Positions 1 to 5,106 of a DNA stretch of 5,106 bases are shown here, piece after piece. The notes beneath the pieces were generated by a model that saw only the letters and a list, made by a program, of their open reading frames with translations, was not told the DNA's origin and searched no databases. Source of the stretch: Betaproteobacteria bacterium (GTDB lineage Bacteria; Pseudomonadota; Gammaproteobacteria; Burkholderiales; SG8-39); assembly GCA_007280315.1 (NCBI GenBank), contig QYQC01000073.1:1-5106 (forward strand), given 5' to 3'. Every line of letters begins with the position of its first letter. Position 1 is the stretch's first letter. Position numbers and translations under genes: made by a program.

Positions 1-1
1 G

Positions 2-316
2 GCGCTCTCTTCGCGTTCCGATGTCGCCGCCTGGCTAGCGCCTTTGAACGATTCCGCCACGGCTGCCTGTGTGGGCGCCGAGCGCGCCGTCGCCCGCGCG
101 CTCGCCGGTAGTTGCGAAGTGCCTTTGGGCGCCTATGCGATGATGCATGGCGTTGCGCAACTGCGTTTGCGAGGATTCGTCGCCACGCCGGACGGCCGAC
201 GATTTGCCCGCGCAGAGTTGACGGGCGATGCCACGAATCCCGAGGCGCTGGGCCTTCAACTTGCGGCGGAATTGCGTGCGCAGGGTGCCGTGGAAATTCT
301 TGCCGAGCTGGGTTGA
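2..316 (+). CDS. hemC: Porphobilinogen deaminase (hydroxymethylbilane synthase), C-terminal part
   Basis: Partial gene: the open frame enters from the left edge and ends at TGA 314-316, leaving 104 residues. The enzyme joins four porphobilinogen molecules into hydroxymethylbilane in the cytoplasm, a step shared by heme, siroheme and cobalamin synthesis. The fragment covers the end of domain 2 and all of domain 3. It shows the family pattern PLN...T...V.AERA (fragment residues 14-29) followed by GSCEVPLGAYA. Cys38 of the fragment (codon 113-115) matches the conserved cysteine that holds the dipyrromethane cofactor. The tail AELRAQGAVEILAEL matches the usual end of the family, so the C-terminus looks intact. 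Its stop overlaps the hemD start by one base (TGATG), which suggests coupled translation. The N-terminal two thirds and the promoter lie outside the window. Identification is firm. Confidence 0.96.
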   Translation, partial: ALSSRSDVAAWLAPLNDSATAACVGAERAVARALAGSCEVPLGAYAMMHGVAQLRLRGFVATPDGRRFARAELTGDATNPEALGLQLAAELRAQGAVEILAELG

Positions 317-1209
317 TGAGCGTGGGCATCCCTGGCCTGGAGCCTGAGAGTCAGTCGCCGTTTCGGCCTGGCGAAGCTGGACAATCTCTGGCCGGTCGGC
401 ATGTCGTCGTTACTCGTCCTGCGGCTCAGGCCGGCCACCTGGCTGCCGCAGTCAAGCTGGCGGGAGGAGTTGCGGTGCTGTTTCCGGTGCTGACGATACA
501 CGACATCGACGATCCCCGGCCATTGCTCGATATCGCCGAGAGGCTGGATGATTTCGACCTCGCCGTGTTCGTCAGCCCCAATGCAGTACGGAAGGCGCTT
601 ACGGTCATTCTCGGGCAGCGTCGCTGGCCAACCCGGCTGCGTGTGGCGACGATGGGCCAGACCAGTGAACGGGAACTGGCGAGTTTTGGTGTGGTCGATA
701 TCATTGCGCCGCACCAGCGCTTTGATTCCGAGGCCCTGCTGGAACTGCCCCAGTTGCAGCAGATGACCGGCAAGAAGGTCCTGGTGTTTCGAGGCGACAG
801 CGGCCGTGACCTGCTCGGCGACACGTTGACCCGGCGTGGCGCCACAGTGGAATATCTGGCTTGCTACCGGCGCGGCCGGCCTGACGTTGACATCGCTCCC
901 TTGCTAGAGCTCTGGGAGAAACATCGTCTTGACGCGATCGTCATCACGAGCAGCGAAGGCCTGCGCAACTTTGCGGACATGCTCGGCGGTCTGGGCCGGG
1001 GCCTGCTGGAAAGCACTCCGCTGTTCGTCCCGCATTCGCGCATCGTTTCTTTGGCGCGCTCGCTGGGTTTGAGTCGGGTGGTGCAGACAGCGCCGGGAGA
1101 CGATGGAATAATGACCGGACTGGTAGACTACTTTTCCGCGCTTGATATAGATCCGACGGAACGTCCCGGTCAAGGCACTCAAGGCGCATCTTCACATCAT
1201 GGATCCTGA
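316..1209 (+). CDS. hemD: Uroporphyrinogen-III synthase
   Basis: The 297-residue product should invert ring D of hydroxymethylbilane and close it to uroporphyrinogen III in the cytoplasm. The family has weak sequence identity, but its scattered motifs are present in order: VTRP at 32-35 after the first strand, FVSPNAV at 85-91, RFDSEALLELPQL at 135-147, VFRGDSGRDLL at 157-167, YLACYRR at 180-186, TSSEGL at 211-216 and PHSRIVSLARSLG at 239-251. This fits the two-lobed HemD fold. ATG 316 is chosen because it overlaps the hemC stop; the frame stays open further upstream, but that stretch is inside hemC in another frame. About 27 residues precede the first conserved strand and about 20 polar residues follow the last one, making it somewhat longer than the usual ~250. 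No strong Shine-Dalgarno is visible, so coupling to hemC is likely. The function is inferred from motifs and gene position. Confidence 0.93.
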   Translation: MSVGIPGLEPESQSPFRPGEAGQSLAGRHVVVTRPAAQAGHLAAAVKLAGGVAVLFPVLTIHDIDDPRPLLDIAERLDDFDLAVFVSPNAVRKALTVILGQRRWPTRLRVATMGQTSERELASFGVVDIIAPHQRFDSEALLELPQLQQMTGKKVLVFRGDSGRDLLGDTLTRRGATVEYLACYRRGRPDVDIAPLLELWEKHRLDAIVITSSEGLRNFADMLGGLGRGLLESTPLFVPHSRIVSLARSLGLSRVVQTAPGDDGIMTGLVDYFSALDIDPTERPGQGTQGASSHHGS

Positions 1210-2359
1210 AAAACCCGCCCTGCTGATTTCCGACCCGCCGCGATCCGCCTGGCGCCGGTCACTGGCCGCATTGAGTCGCCCGGCGGCGCTGCTGGCCGCT
1301 CTGGCCTTGTTGCTGCTTGGCTGGCAGTGGCTGGAGACACGCACGCGGCTTGCCGACTTGCAGCAGGAGCTGGCCAAGCGTCTGGCCGAAGGCGACAGCG
1401 TGGCGAAGGAGGCCCGCGCCCTGGCCCGGCAAAACATGGAGTCGCTGCAGGCCCTCACCTCCAAGACCGGCGCGCTCGAAGCCAAACAGGCCGAGACGCA
1501 GAGTCAGCAACTGGCACTCGAAAGCATGTACCAGGAATTGTCGCGCAGTCGCGACGAGCGCGTCCTGGCGGAAATCGAACAAGCCGTGGCGATTGCCGCG
1601 CAACACCTACAGCTGACTGGAAACGTCGAGGCCGTGCGTATCACGCTGCAAGGGGTCGACGCGCGCCTGGCACGTACCGGCCAGACGCGGCTGCAGCCGC
1701 TGCTCAAGTTGATCAATCGCGACATAGATCGGCTCAAGGCGTTGCCGATGGCGGACGTACCCGGCATCGCGCTGAAACTCGAGAACGTGATCGGTGCGGT
1801 GGATACCCTGCCGTTGGCTTTCGAGCAGCGCGCCCGCGTCGAGCCCGTGACCCAGTCAAGGAGCGGCGCCAAAGCCAAGTCTGCCGCGGATGAAGTGGGT
1901 TCCCTGGAACGCCTCGGCCGCGACCTGTGGTCTGAAATGAAACAGCTGATCCGCGTCGAGCGCATCGACCATCCCGAACCCGCCTTGCTTGCACCGACTC
2001 AGATATTCTTTCTGCGCGAGAACCTCAAACTGCGCCTGATCGACGCCCGTCTGGCGCTGCTACAGCGCGATGGCAGGATGTATCGGGTGGATCTGCGCCA
2101 CGCGCGCGAGCTGCTGGAGCGCTATTTCGACGCCCGCGAGAAGTCGGTGAGCAATGCCCTCGTTACACTGAAGAGCCTGTCGGCTGCCGATCTGAGCCTG
2201 GAACTGCCGAGCCTGAACGAGACGCTGGGCAGCATCCGAAACTTCAAGGTGGGGCTGGACAAGGATAACTCCTCTTCCGGCGCTCGCCCCCGAGGCGCGC
2301 CCGGTGGCGCGTCAAGCCCGCCGGGGTCGGCTGGCGCGGCGGGTGGGACCACGCGTTAA
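1199..2359 (+). CDS. hemX: HemX-family membrane protein of the heme operon (non-enzymatic)
   Basis: The 386-residue product has a short basic N-terminus (residues 1-27), one hydrophobic helix at about 28-44 that should anchor it in the inner membrane, and then a heptad-rich, probably coiled-coil stretch at about 46-118. The conserved HemX core follows: AEIEQAVAIAAQHLQLTGN at 124-142 and LLAPTQIFFLRENLKLRLI at 263-281, with a helical region to about 352. The last 28 residues are a Gly/Pro/Ser/Ala-rich tail that looks disordered. HemX proteins are often labelled uroporphyrinogen-III C-methyltransferase, but no SAM-binding methylase motif is visible here, so that label should not be carried over. 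ATG 1199 lies inside the end of hemD (11-base overlap), with AAGGCG about 12 bases upstream as a possible ribosome site. The stop overlaps the hemY start. Its role in tetrapyrrole synthesis is inferred from position; the family's molecular function is not settled. Confidence 0.9.
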   Translation: MDPEKPALLISDPPRSAWRRSLAALSRPAALLAALALLLLGWQWLETRTRLADLQQELAKRLAEGDSVAKEARALARQNMESLQALTSKTGALEAKQAETQSQQLALESMYQELSRSRDERVLAEIEQAVAIAAQHLQLTGNVEAVRITLQGVDARLARTGQTRLQPLLKLINRDIDRLKALPMADVPGIALKLENVIGAVDTLPLAFEQRARVEPVTQSRSGAKAKSAADEVGSLERLGRDLWSEMKQLIRVERIDHPEPALLAPTQIFFLRENLKLRLIDARLALLQRDGRMYRVDLRHARELLERYFDAREKSVSNALVTLKSLSAADLSLELPSLNETLGSIRNFKVGLDKDNSSSGARPRGAPGGASSPPGSAGAAGGTTR

Positions 2360-3534
2360 TGCGCGCGCTGCTCTGGTTGATGACGCTGGCCGCGCTGGCC
2401 GTTGGCCTGGCGCTGGCGGCACGCTGCAACGACGGATATGTGCTGCTGGTGTTGCCGCCGTGGCGTGTCGAACTCTCGCTGAACCTGATGATTCTGCTGC
2501 AGCTGACAGGTTTCGCGGCTGTCTACCTGTTCCTCCGCGTCGTTTCGCACACCTTGCGTTTGCCGCAAGCGGTGCGCGAGTATCTCGCCCGGCGGCGTCG
2601 CCAGAAAGCCGAACTGGCCTTGGGCGATGCCGTGCGCTTCAGTTTCGAAGGCCGCTACGGCCACACGCTGAAGAGCGCCGCCAGTGCCCATGGGGCCGGC
2701 TACGCGCCCGCTTTGTCGGCGCTGGTAGCGGCCCGCGCCGCACACGCGTTGCGCGATCAGGAGCGCGAAAGCGAATGGCTGCGCCGGGCTGCCGATTGCG
2801 AACGGGATGACAACACCAGCCGCGGCGCACGCCTGATGACGGAGGCCGAATTCAATCTCGACGCCCATCGCTACGCCGAGGCGCAGGCTGTGCTGGACCT
2901 GCTGGCCTCCGGCGGACAGCGTCACATCGCCGCGCTGCGACTGGCGCTTCGAGCCCAACGAGCGCTTGGAGACTGGCGCGAGGTGCTGCGTCTGGTGCGC
3001 CAGTTGGTGAAGTATCGCGCGCTGAGCGACGAACAGGCGGCACCGCTGAGAATGCGCGCCTATCAGGAGATCCTGCGTTCACTGAGCCTCGATGCCGGTG
3101 CGCTTGCCAACTACTGGCGCGAAATCCCGGCCAAGGAGCGCCATGCGCCGCGTCTGGCCACCGAGGCGGCGCGCCTGCTAATTGCTTCGGATGATTGCCA
3201 GAACGCGCAAAGAATTATCGAAGACGCCCTCGAAGAGGAATGGGATTCGGCCTTGGTGGCGGTGTATGCGGAGTGCCGCAAAGGCGACGTGCTCGGCCGT
3301 ATTGCCCAGGCTGAGGGTTGGCTCAAGCAACAGCCACGCGATGCACAGCTGTTGCTGGCACTGGGCCGCCTGTGTCGGCTACAGCAACTCTGGGGCAAGG
3401 CCCAGAGCTACCTCGAAGCGTCGCTTTCGATAGAGCCGATGCGCCTCGCTCATCTCGAACTGGCAGAACTGTTCGACCGGCTCGAGCGTGTTGACGACGC
3501 CAATCTGCACTACCGGGCGGCGGCGACGATGTAA
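2359..3534 (+). CDS. hemY: HemY-family inner-membrane TPR protein of the heme operon
   Basis: The 391-residue product starts with two hydrophobic segments, at about 3-21 and 42-62. They are separated by a short loop containing NDGYVLLVLPPWRVELSLN, the typical HemY_N arrangement. A basic stretch (RRRRQK, 78-83) marks the cytoplasmic side. The rest is all-helical with TPR-like repeats, clearest at about 164-210 and 316-390. The end carries LGRLCRLQQLWGKAQSYLEA, typical of betaproteobacterial HemY. This is not the protoporphyrinogen oxidase that is also named HemY in other bacteria: there is no FAD-binding GxGxxG near the N-terminus. ATG 2359 shares its A with the hemX stop (TAATG), with only a weak GGTGGGA upstream, so coupling to hemX is likely. 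It is the last gene of the operon; the stop is followed 14 bases later by a GC-rich hairpin. The family is thought to support late heme synthesis, but the mechanism is unproven. Confidence 0.92.
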   Translation: MRALLWLMTLAALAVGLALAARCNDGYVLLVLPPWRVELSLNLMILLQLTGFAAVYLFLRVVSHTLRLPQAVREYLARRRRQKAELALGDAVRFSFEGRYGHTLKSAASAHGAGYAPALSALVAARAAHALRDQERESEWLRRAADCERDDNTSRGARLMTEAEFNLDAHRYAEAQAVLDLLASGGQRHIAALRLALRAQRALGDWREVLRLVRQLVKYRALSDEQAAPLRMRAYQEILRSLSLDAGALANYWREIPAKERHAPRLATEAARLLIASDDCQNAQRIIEDALEEEWDSALVAVYAECRKGDVLGRIAQAEGWLKQQPRDAQLLLALGRLCRLQQLWGKAQSYLEASLSIEPMRLAHLELAELFDRLERVDDANLHYRAAATM

Positions 3535-3544
3535 TTCAGTTGGG

Positions 3545-3567
3545 TAAACCCCCGACTTTGCCGGGGG
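3545..3567. repeat. Short GC-rich palindromic repeat, copy A
   Basis: A 6-base perfect stem, CCCCCG (3549-3554) with CGGGGG (3562-3567), lies 14 bases after the hemY stop; a further C-G pair across one mismatch leaves a TTT loop. The 23-base unit matches the unit at 3794-3816 at 21 of 23 positions in the same orientation. The hairpin could protect or end the hem mRNA, but no T-run follows, so it is not a classical terminator on the + strand. Confidence 0.75.
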
Positions 3568-3597
3568 ACTGCAATAGGTTCGACCTTTGCGGCAGTC
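3567..3597. repeat. Nested inverted repeat
   Basis: GACTGC (3567-3572) pairs with GCAGTC (3592-3597) and encloses a second small hairpin, AGGT (3576-3579) with ACCT (3583-3586) around TCG. In RNA this could form a stem directly stacked on the preceding hairpin. No function is evident. Confidence 0.55.
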
Positions 3598-3599
3598 GT

Positions 3600-3671
3600 G
3601 TGGAAAGTCAAAATTAGTGCCGACATTCCCTCCCCCGGGCAGGGGGAGGGCTAGGGTGGGGGTGGAAAGTC
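3600..3671. repeat. 10-base direct repeat bracketing a C/G-rich element
   Basis: GTGGAAAGTC occurs exactly at 3600-3609 and again at 3662-3671, on either side of the C/G-rich palindromic element at 3626-3663. The 52 bases between could be an insert with a target duplication, although the right copy shares its first two bases with the end of the element as I have drawn it. Chance or an older tandem structure remains possible. Confidence 0.5.
3626..3663 (+). repeat. C/G-rich palindromic interspersed-type element, copy 1
   Basis: The unit has a 9-base perfect stem, CCCTCCCCC (3628-3636) with GGGGGAGGG (3642-3650), loop GGGCA, followed by a purine-rich tail CTAGGGTGGGGGT. Its 37 bases from 3627 match the reverse complement of 3695-3731 at 30 positions without gaps. 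A hairpin with a G-rich tail of this kind is a pattern I associate with interspersed repeats between genes in proteobacterial genomes; that is recollection and was not searched. The G-runs of the tail might also form a quadruplex-like structure. Confidence 0.75.
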
Positions 3672-3682
3672 TCGAGTGAGAC
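3669..3682. repeat. Small hairpin in the spacer between inverted elements
   Basis: GTCTC (3669-3673) pairs with GAGAC (3678-3682) around a GAGT loop. It sits in the 31-base spacer between the two inverted C/G-rich elements, so it would form the tip if the whole pair folded as one large cruciform. Confidence 0.55.
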
Positions 3683-3694
3683 CGGAACATTTTA

Positions 3695-3731
3695 ACCCCC
3701 ATCCCAACCTTCCCCCTGCGAGGGGGAAGGA
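3695..3731 (-). repeat. C/G-rich palindromic interspersed-type element, copy 2 (inverted)
   Basis: This is an inverted relative of the element at 3626-3663. Its own stem is longer: CCTTCCCCCT (3708-3717) with AGGGGGAAGG (3721-3730), 10 perfect pairs around a GCG loop. The tail ACCCCCATCCCAACC precedes it on the + strand. Several differences from copy 1 come as compensating pairs in the stem (for example C-G versus T-A), which suggests the hairpin itself has been maintained. Confidence 0.75.
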
Positions 3732-3734
3732 GCG

Positions 3735-3758
3735 AAAAACCAGCCGCCTCGGGCGGCT
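3735..3758 (-). terminator. Probable intrinsic terminator for the GST gene
   Basis: Read on the minus strand, a 7-base perfect stem AGCCGCC/GGCGGCT with loop CGA (3742-3758) is followed by GG and then TTTTT (3739-3735). That is the layout of a Rho-independent terminator for transcription coming from the GST gene, whose stop is about 170 bases upstream. The T-run is short, and no matching T-run follows the hairpin on the + strand. Confidence 0.65.
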
Positions 3759-3770
3759 CACAGATTTAGG

Positions 3771-3785
3771 GCGCCTTTGAGGCGC
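3771..3785. repeat. Short perfect hairpin
   Basis: GCGCCT (3771-3776) pairs with AGGCGC (3780-3785) around TTG. It lies just ahead of the minus-strand terminator and may strengthen it or belong to the palindrome cluster. Confidence 0.5.
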
Positions 3786-3793
3786 TCACCTCA

Positions 3794-3817
3794 TAAACCC
3801 GCGGCTTTGCCGGGGGT
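3794..3817. repeat. Short GC-rich palindromic repeat, copy B
   Basis: This direct copy of the unit at 3545-3567 folds as ACCC-G-CGGC, TTT loop, GCCG-G-GGGT with a single internal mismatch (3801/3813). Finding two same-orientation copies at the two ends of the palindrome cluster suggests either amplification of one repeat or an element with matching ends. Confidence 0.7.
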
Positions 3818-3929
3818 CACTTAATTTCGGCGCTTGATTTTCGGATGTCCGGATTGGTGATCGAGGTTCGCTCTGTTGTCCCCGCGCAGAATGGCTGCGA
3901 TGAGAGTGAGTTGCCTGTGTGGCGCAGGA

Positions 3930-4619
3930 TCAGGCCGACATCAGGACCGGACCACCTTTGAGCAATGCACGCTGGTAGGCCGGACGTGCCTCGAGGCGAG
4001 CCATATAGGCTGCCAATGCGGGACACTGCTTGGCGGCGTCCGAGCGCGACAGCAGGGCCGATACGGCAAAGCTCATCTGAAAGTCGGCCAGGGTAATACG
4101 CTCTCCGGCAAACCAGCTGTGTTGAGTGAGGTGCGACTCGATGAAGGCCATGCTGGTCTGCAAATTCGGGTCGATCAGCTTGCGTTGCACCTGCTTGCAC
4201 AGCCGTCGAGCAATCGGCCTGACAAAGAAAGGCATAGGTTGCGTGGGGATGGTCATGAAGACCAGTTTCATCACCAGCCAGTTCATCAGTGACCCTTCGG
4301 CGAAATGCATCCAGAAGCGCAATTGCAGTTGCTCCGGTGTGCCCGACGACGCCAGCAAATGGGCGGATTCGCCCTGAGCCTGGTCGCCATAGTGTTCCAC
4401 CAGGTATTCCAGGATGGCGCCGGACTCGGCTATCACCAGATCCCCGTCGGTGATTACCGGCGATTTTCCGAGCGGGTGCACCTTCTTCAGTTCTTCGGGA
4501 GCCAGACGCGTACGCGGATCGCGCTTGTACAGCTTGATCTGGTAGGGGACTCCCAACTCCTCGAGTAACCACAGGACGCGTTGGGAGCGGGACGCCTGAA
4601 GGTGATGTACGGTAATCAT
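3930..4619 (-). CDS. Glutathione S-transferase, GTT1-like
   Basis: The 229-residue product has the normal cytosolic GST length and layout. The N-terminal thioredoxin-like domain (about 1-80) opens MITVHHLQASRSQRVLWLLE, with candidate catalytic serines at 10 and 12. It continues with HPLGKSPVITDGDLVIAESG: the cis-proline region and the ES pair that bind the glutathione gamma-glutamyl group. The helical C-terminal domain includes HSWFAGERITLADFQMSF, the N-capping-box motif found in nearly all GSTs. The pattern LAPEELKKVHPLGKSP suggests the GTT1-like branch. The protein should conjugate glutathione to electrophiles or reduce peroxides; the substrate cannot be read from sequence. ATG 4619 is chosen because homologues begin MITVHHL. 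The frame extends 32 codons upstream with no GST character. There is no clear ribosome site, and TATGCT (4631-4626) is only a weak -10 candidate. It converges on hemY with no obvious functional link. Confidence 0.93.
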   Translation of the reverse strand: MITVHHLQASRSQRVLWLLEELGVPYQIKLYKRDPRTRLAPEELKKVHPLGKSPVITDGDLVIAESGAILEYLVEHYGDQAQGESAHLLASSGTPEQLQLRFWMHFAEGSLMNWLVMKLVFMTIPTQPMPFFVRPIARRLCKQVQRKLIDPNLQTSMAFIESHLTQHSWFAGERITLADFQMSFAVSALLSRSDAAKQCPALAAYMARLEARPAYQRALLKGGPVLMSA

Positions 4620-4816
4620 CACGCAAGCATACACAGAACCGCCGGTTGGCGCACGCTGATGTTTCTTCCATCCGGGCGGGTCAGCCTCGCCCCCGCAATT
4701 GACCACCGGACACATGCTGCAGCGTCATCGGTGCCAAGGGGGGTTGTTCGCATGCCAAGCGGCTTGATACCGACGATAAGGTTGAGCTCCCTGTCGTCGG
4801 AAACGCCTCCACCAAC
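4620..4816. other. Intergenic region between two minus-strand genes
   Basis: About 200 bases separate the DsrE-like gene from the GST gene, both read on the minus strand. It should contain the GST promoter, but no convincing -35/-10 pair is visible. A short palindrome AACC-GCC-GGTT (4637-4647) sits about 20 bases upstream of the GST start and could be an operator half-site pair or chance. Open frames crossing it lack coding character. Confidence 0.6.
4770..4800. repeat. Perfect 7-base inverted repeat downstream of the DsrE-like gene
   Basis: CCGACGA (4770-4776) pairs with TCGTCGG (4794-4800) across a 17-base loop. It lies 16 bases past the minus-strand stop at 4817, where a terminator would be expected, but there is no T-run and the loop is long, so terminator activity is doubtful. 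Confidence 0.4.
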
Positions 4817-5106
4817 CTACTTCGGCATGATGTCGGCGCGATTCAGGTCGCTGACGGGCGGTGTCGGCATCGTCGCGCCAACCGCATTGAGCGAATATCC
4901 CTTAGCCTGCCAGTAGGCAAGCGCATAAGGACCGGCCGGCACTACCGTTACAAAACCCTGCAAGTCTTCGGGTTTGAACCCCTGAGCGGCCGCGGCGTTG
5001 CGACAGACCTCGATGCGTACGCCTTGTTTCGCCAGGTTTGCGGCCCGATCGACAATTTCCTTGTACTTTCCATAGTTCTTCTTCGCCCACACGACGATTT
5101 CAGGAC
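4817..5106 (-). CDS. DsrE/DsrF-like family protein, N-terminus cut off by the window edge
   Basis: The open frame enters from the right edge (first full codon 5104-5102, reading PEIVVWAKKNYGKYKEIVDR) and ends at TAG 4819-4817, giving about 95 residues. A GTG at 5092 gives an internal start on paper, but the upstream residues continue naturally with the strand PEIVVW, so the gene is treated as truncated. The visible order is an amphipathic helix with AANLAKQGVRIEVCRNAAAA, then FKPEDLQGFVTVVPAGPYAL and AYWQAKGYSLN. A strand ending in Cys followed by a helix, then VTVVPAG..A....KGY, is typical of small DsrE/YchN-fold proteins. That fold includes sulfur-relay subunits, but most single-gene members have no known function. 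The last ~20 residues (PTPPVSDLNRADIMPK) are a polar tail. No sulfur-oxidation genes are visible beside it, so a role in sulfur transfer is only a possibility. Confidence 0.8.
   Translation of the reverse strand, partial: PEIVVWAKKNYGKYKEIVDRAANLAKQGVRIEVCRNAAAAQGFKPEDLQGFVTVVPAGPYALAYWQAKGYSLNAVGATMPTPPVSDLNRADIMPK

Larger units (their letters stand above)
3535..3929. other. Gene-free convergent intergenic region packed with palindromes
   Basis: This stretch separates the hem operon (+) from the GST gene (-). No frame here has coding character; the apparent frames are extensions of neighbours or low-complexity readings. From 3545 to about 3817 it is almost continuous inverted repeat: hairpins at 3548-3568, 3567-3597, 3628-3650, 3669-3682, 3708-3730, 3742-3758, 3771-3785 and 3797-3817. 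From 3818 to 3929 I see nothing beyond a weak 5-base stem (CGCAG/CTGCG, 3885-3899). Confidence 0.85.

Noticed and set aside
112..315. Upstream extension of the hemD frame into hemC
   Set aside because: The extension is Arg/Cys-rich and overlaps well-conserved hemC coding sequence; the TGATG overlap at 316 gives a natural start.
1327..1893. Plus-strand 188-codon frame inside hemX
   Set aside because: Its Arg/Gly/Pro-rich translation is a frame shadow of hemX, whose own frame has a membrane helix and family motifs.
3545..3817. CRISPR array or small RNA gene
   Set aside because: The repeats are few, palindromic and in mixed orientation without regular spacers. No promoter-like sequence or known structured RNA pattern could be recognised.
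3818..3929. A small gene or regulatory site between the palindrome cluster and the GST stop
   Set aside because: No frame with a start and ribosome site and no strong palindrome is present; only a weak 5-base stem at 3885-3899.
3817..4671. Long minus-strand open frame of 284 codons
   Set aside because: It overlaps the GST gene on the same strand in another frame. Its translation is rich in Arg/Pro/Gly with no family pattern, while the GST frame carries clear motifs throughout.
4620..4715. 32-codon upstream extension of the GST frame
   Set aside because: The extra residues do not resemble a signal peptide or any GST N-terminus, and the family start MITVHHL falls exactly at 4619.
4581..4916. 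Plus-strand open frame of 111 codons across the GST/DsrE-like gap
   Set aside because: It overlaps the ends of both minus-strand genes and shows no recognisable domain; it is likely a GC-rich chance frame.

Overview
The window reads as ordinary chromosomal DNA from a GC-rich proteobacterium. The gene order hemC-hemD-hemX-hemY and a beta-type HemY C-terminus (LWGKAQSYLEASL) suggest a betaproteobacterium, perhaps of the Rhodocyclales/Nitrosomonadales kind. This placement is an inference from protein signatures, not a database match.

Positions 1-3534 (+ strand) form a tightly packed tetrapyrrole-synthesis operon: the 3' end of hemC (porphobilinogen deaminase), all of hemD (uroporphyrinogen-III synthase), hemX (a membrane-anchored coiled-coil protein of the HemX family), and hemY (an inner-membrane TPR protein of the HemY_N family). 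Every junction overlaps: TGATG at hemC/hemD, an 11-base overlap at hemD/hemX, and TAATG at hemX/hemY. Translational coupling is therefore likely. HemC makes hydroxymethylbilane and HemD closes it to uroporphyrinogen III. HemX and HemY are non-catalytic companions whose exact role is not settled.

Positions 3535-3929 lie between convergent genes and hold no credible gene. The first ~285 bases are a dense cluster of palindromes: two direct copies of a short GC-rich hairpin at its edges, two inverted copies of a C/G-rich 37-38 base element in the middle, smaller hairpins between, and one terminator-like hairpin with a T-run serving the minus strand. One C/G-rich copy is bracketed by an exact 10-base direct repeat. 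This resembles a mosaic of REP-like, non-autonomous elements and is the most unusual part of the window.

Positions 3930-4619 (- strand) encode a complete glutathione S-transferase resembling the GTT1-like group. Positions 4620-4816 are intergenic, with one perfect but weak inverted repeat. Positions 4817-5106 (- strand) hold the 3' part of a gene for a small DsrE/DsrF-like protein that runs off the window. I see no defence system, CRISPR array, RNA gene or transposase, and no convincing sign of a new protein system.
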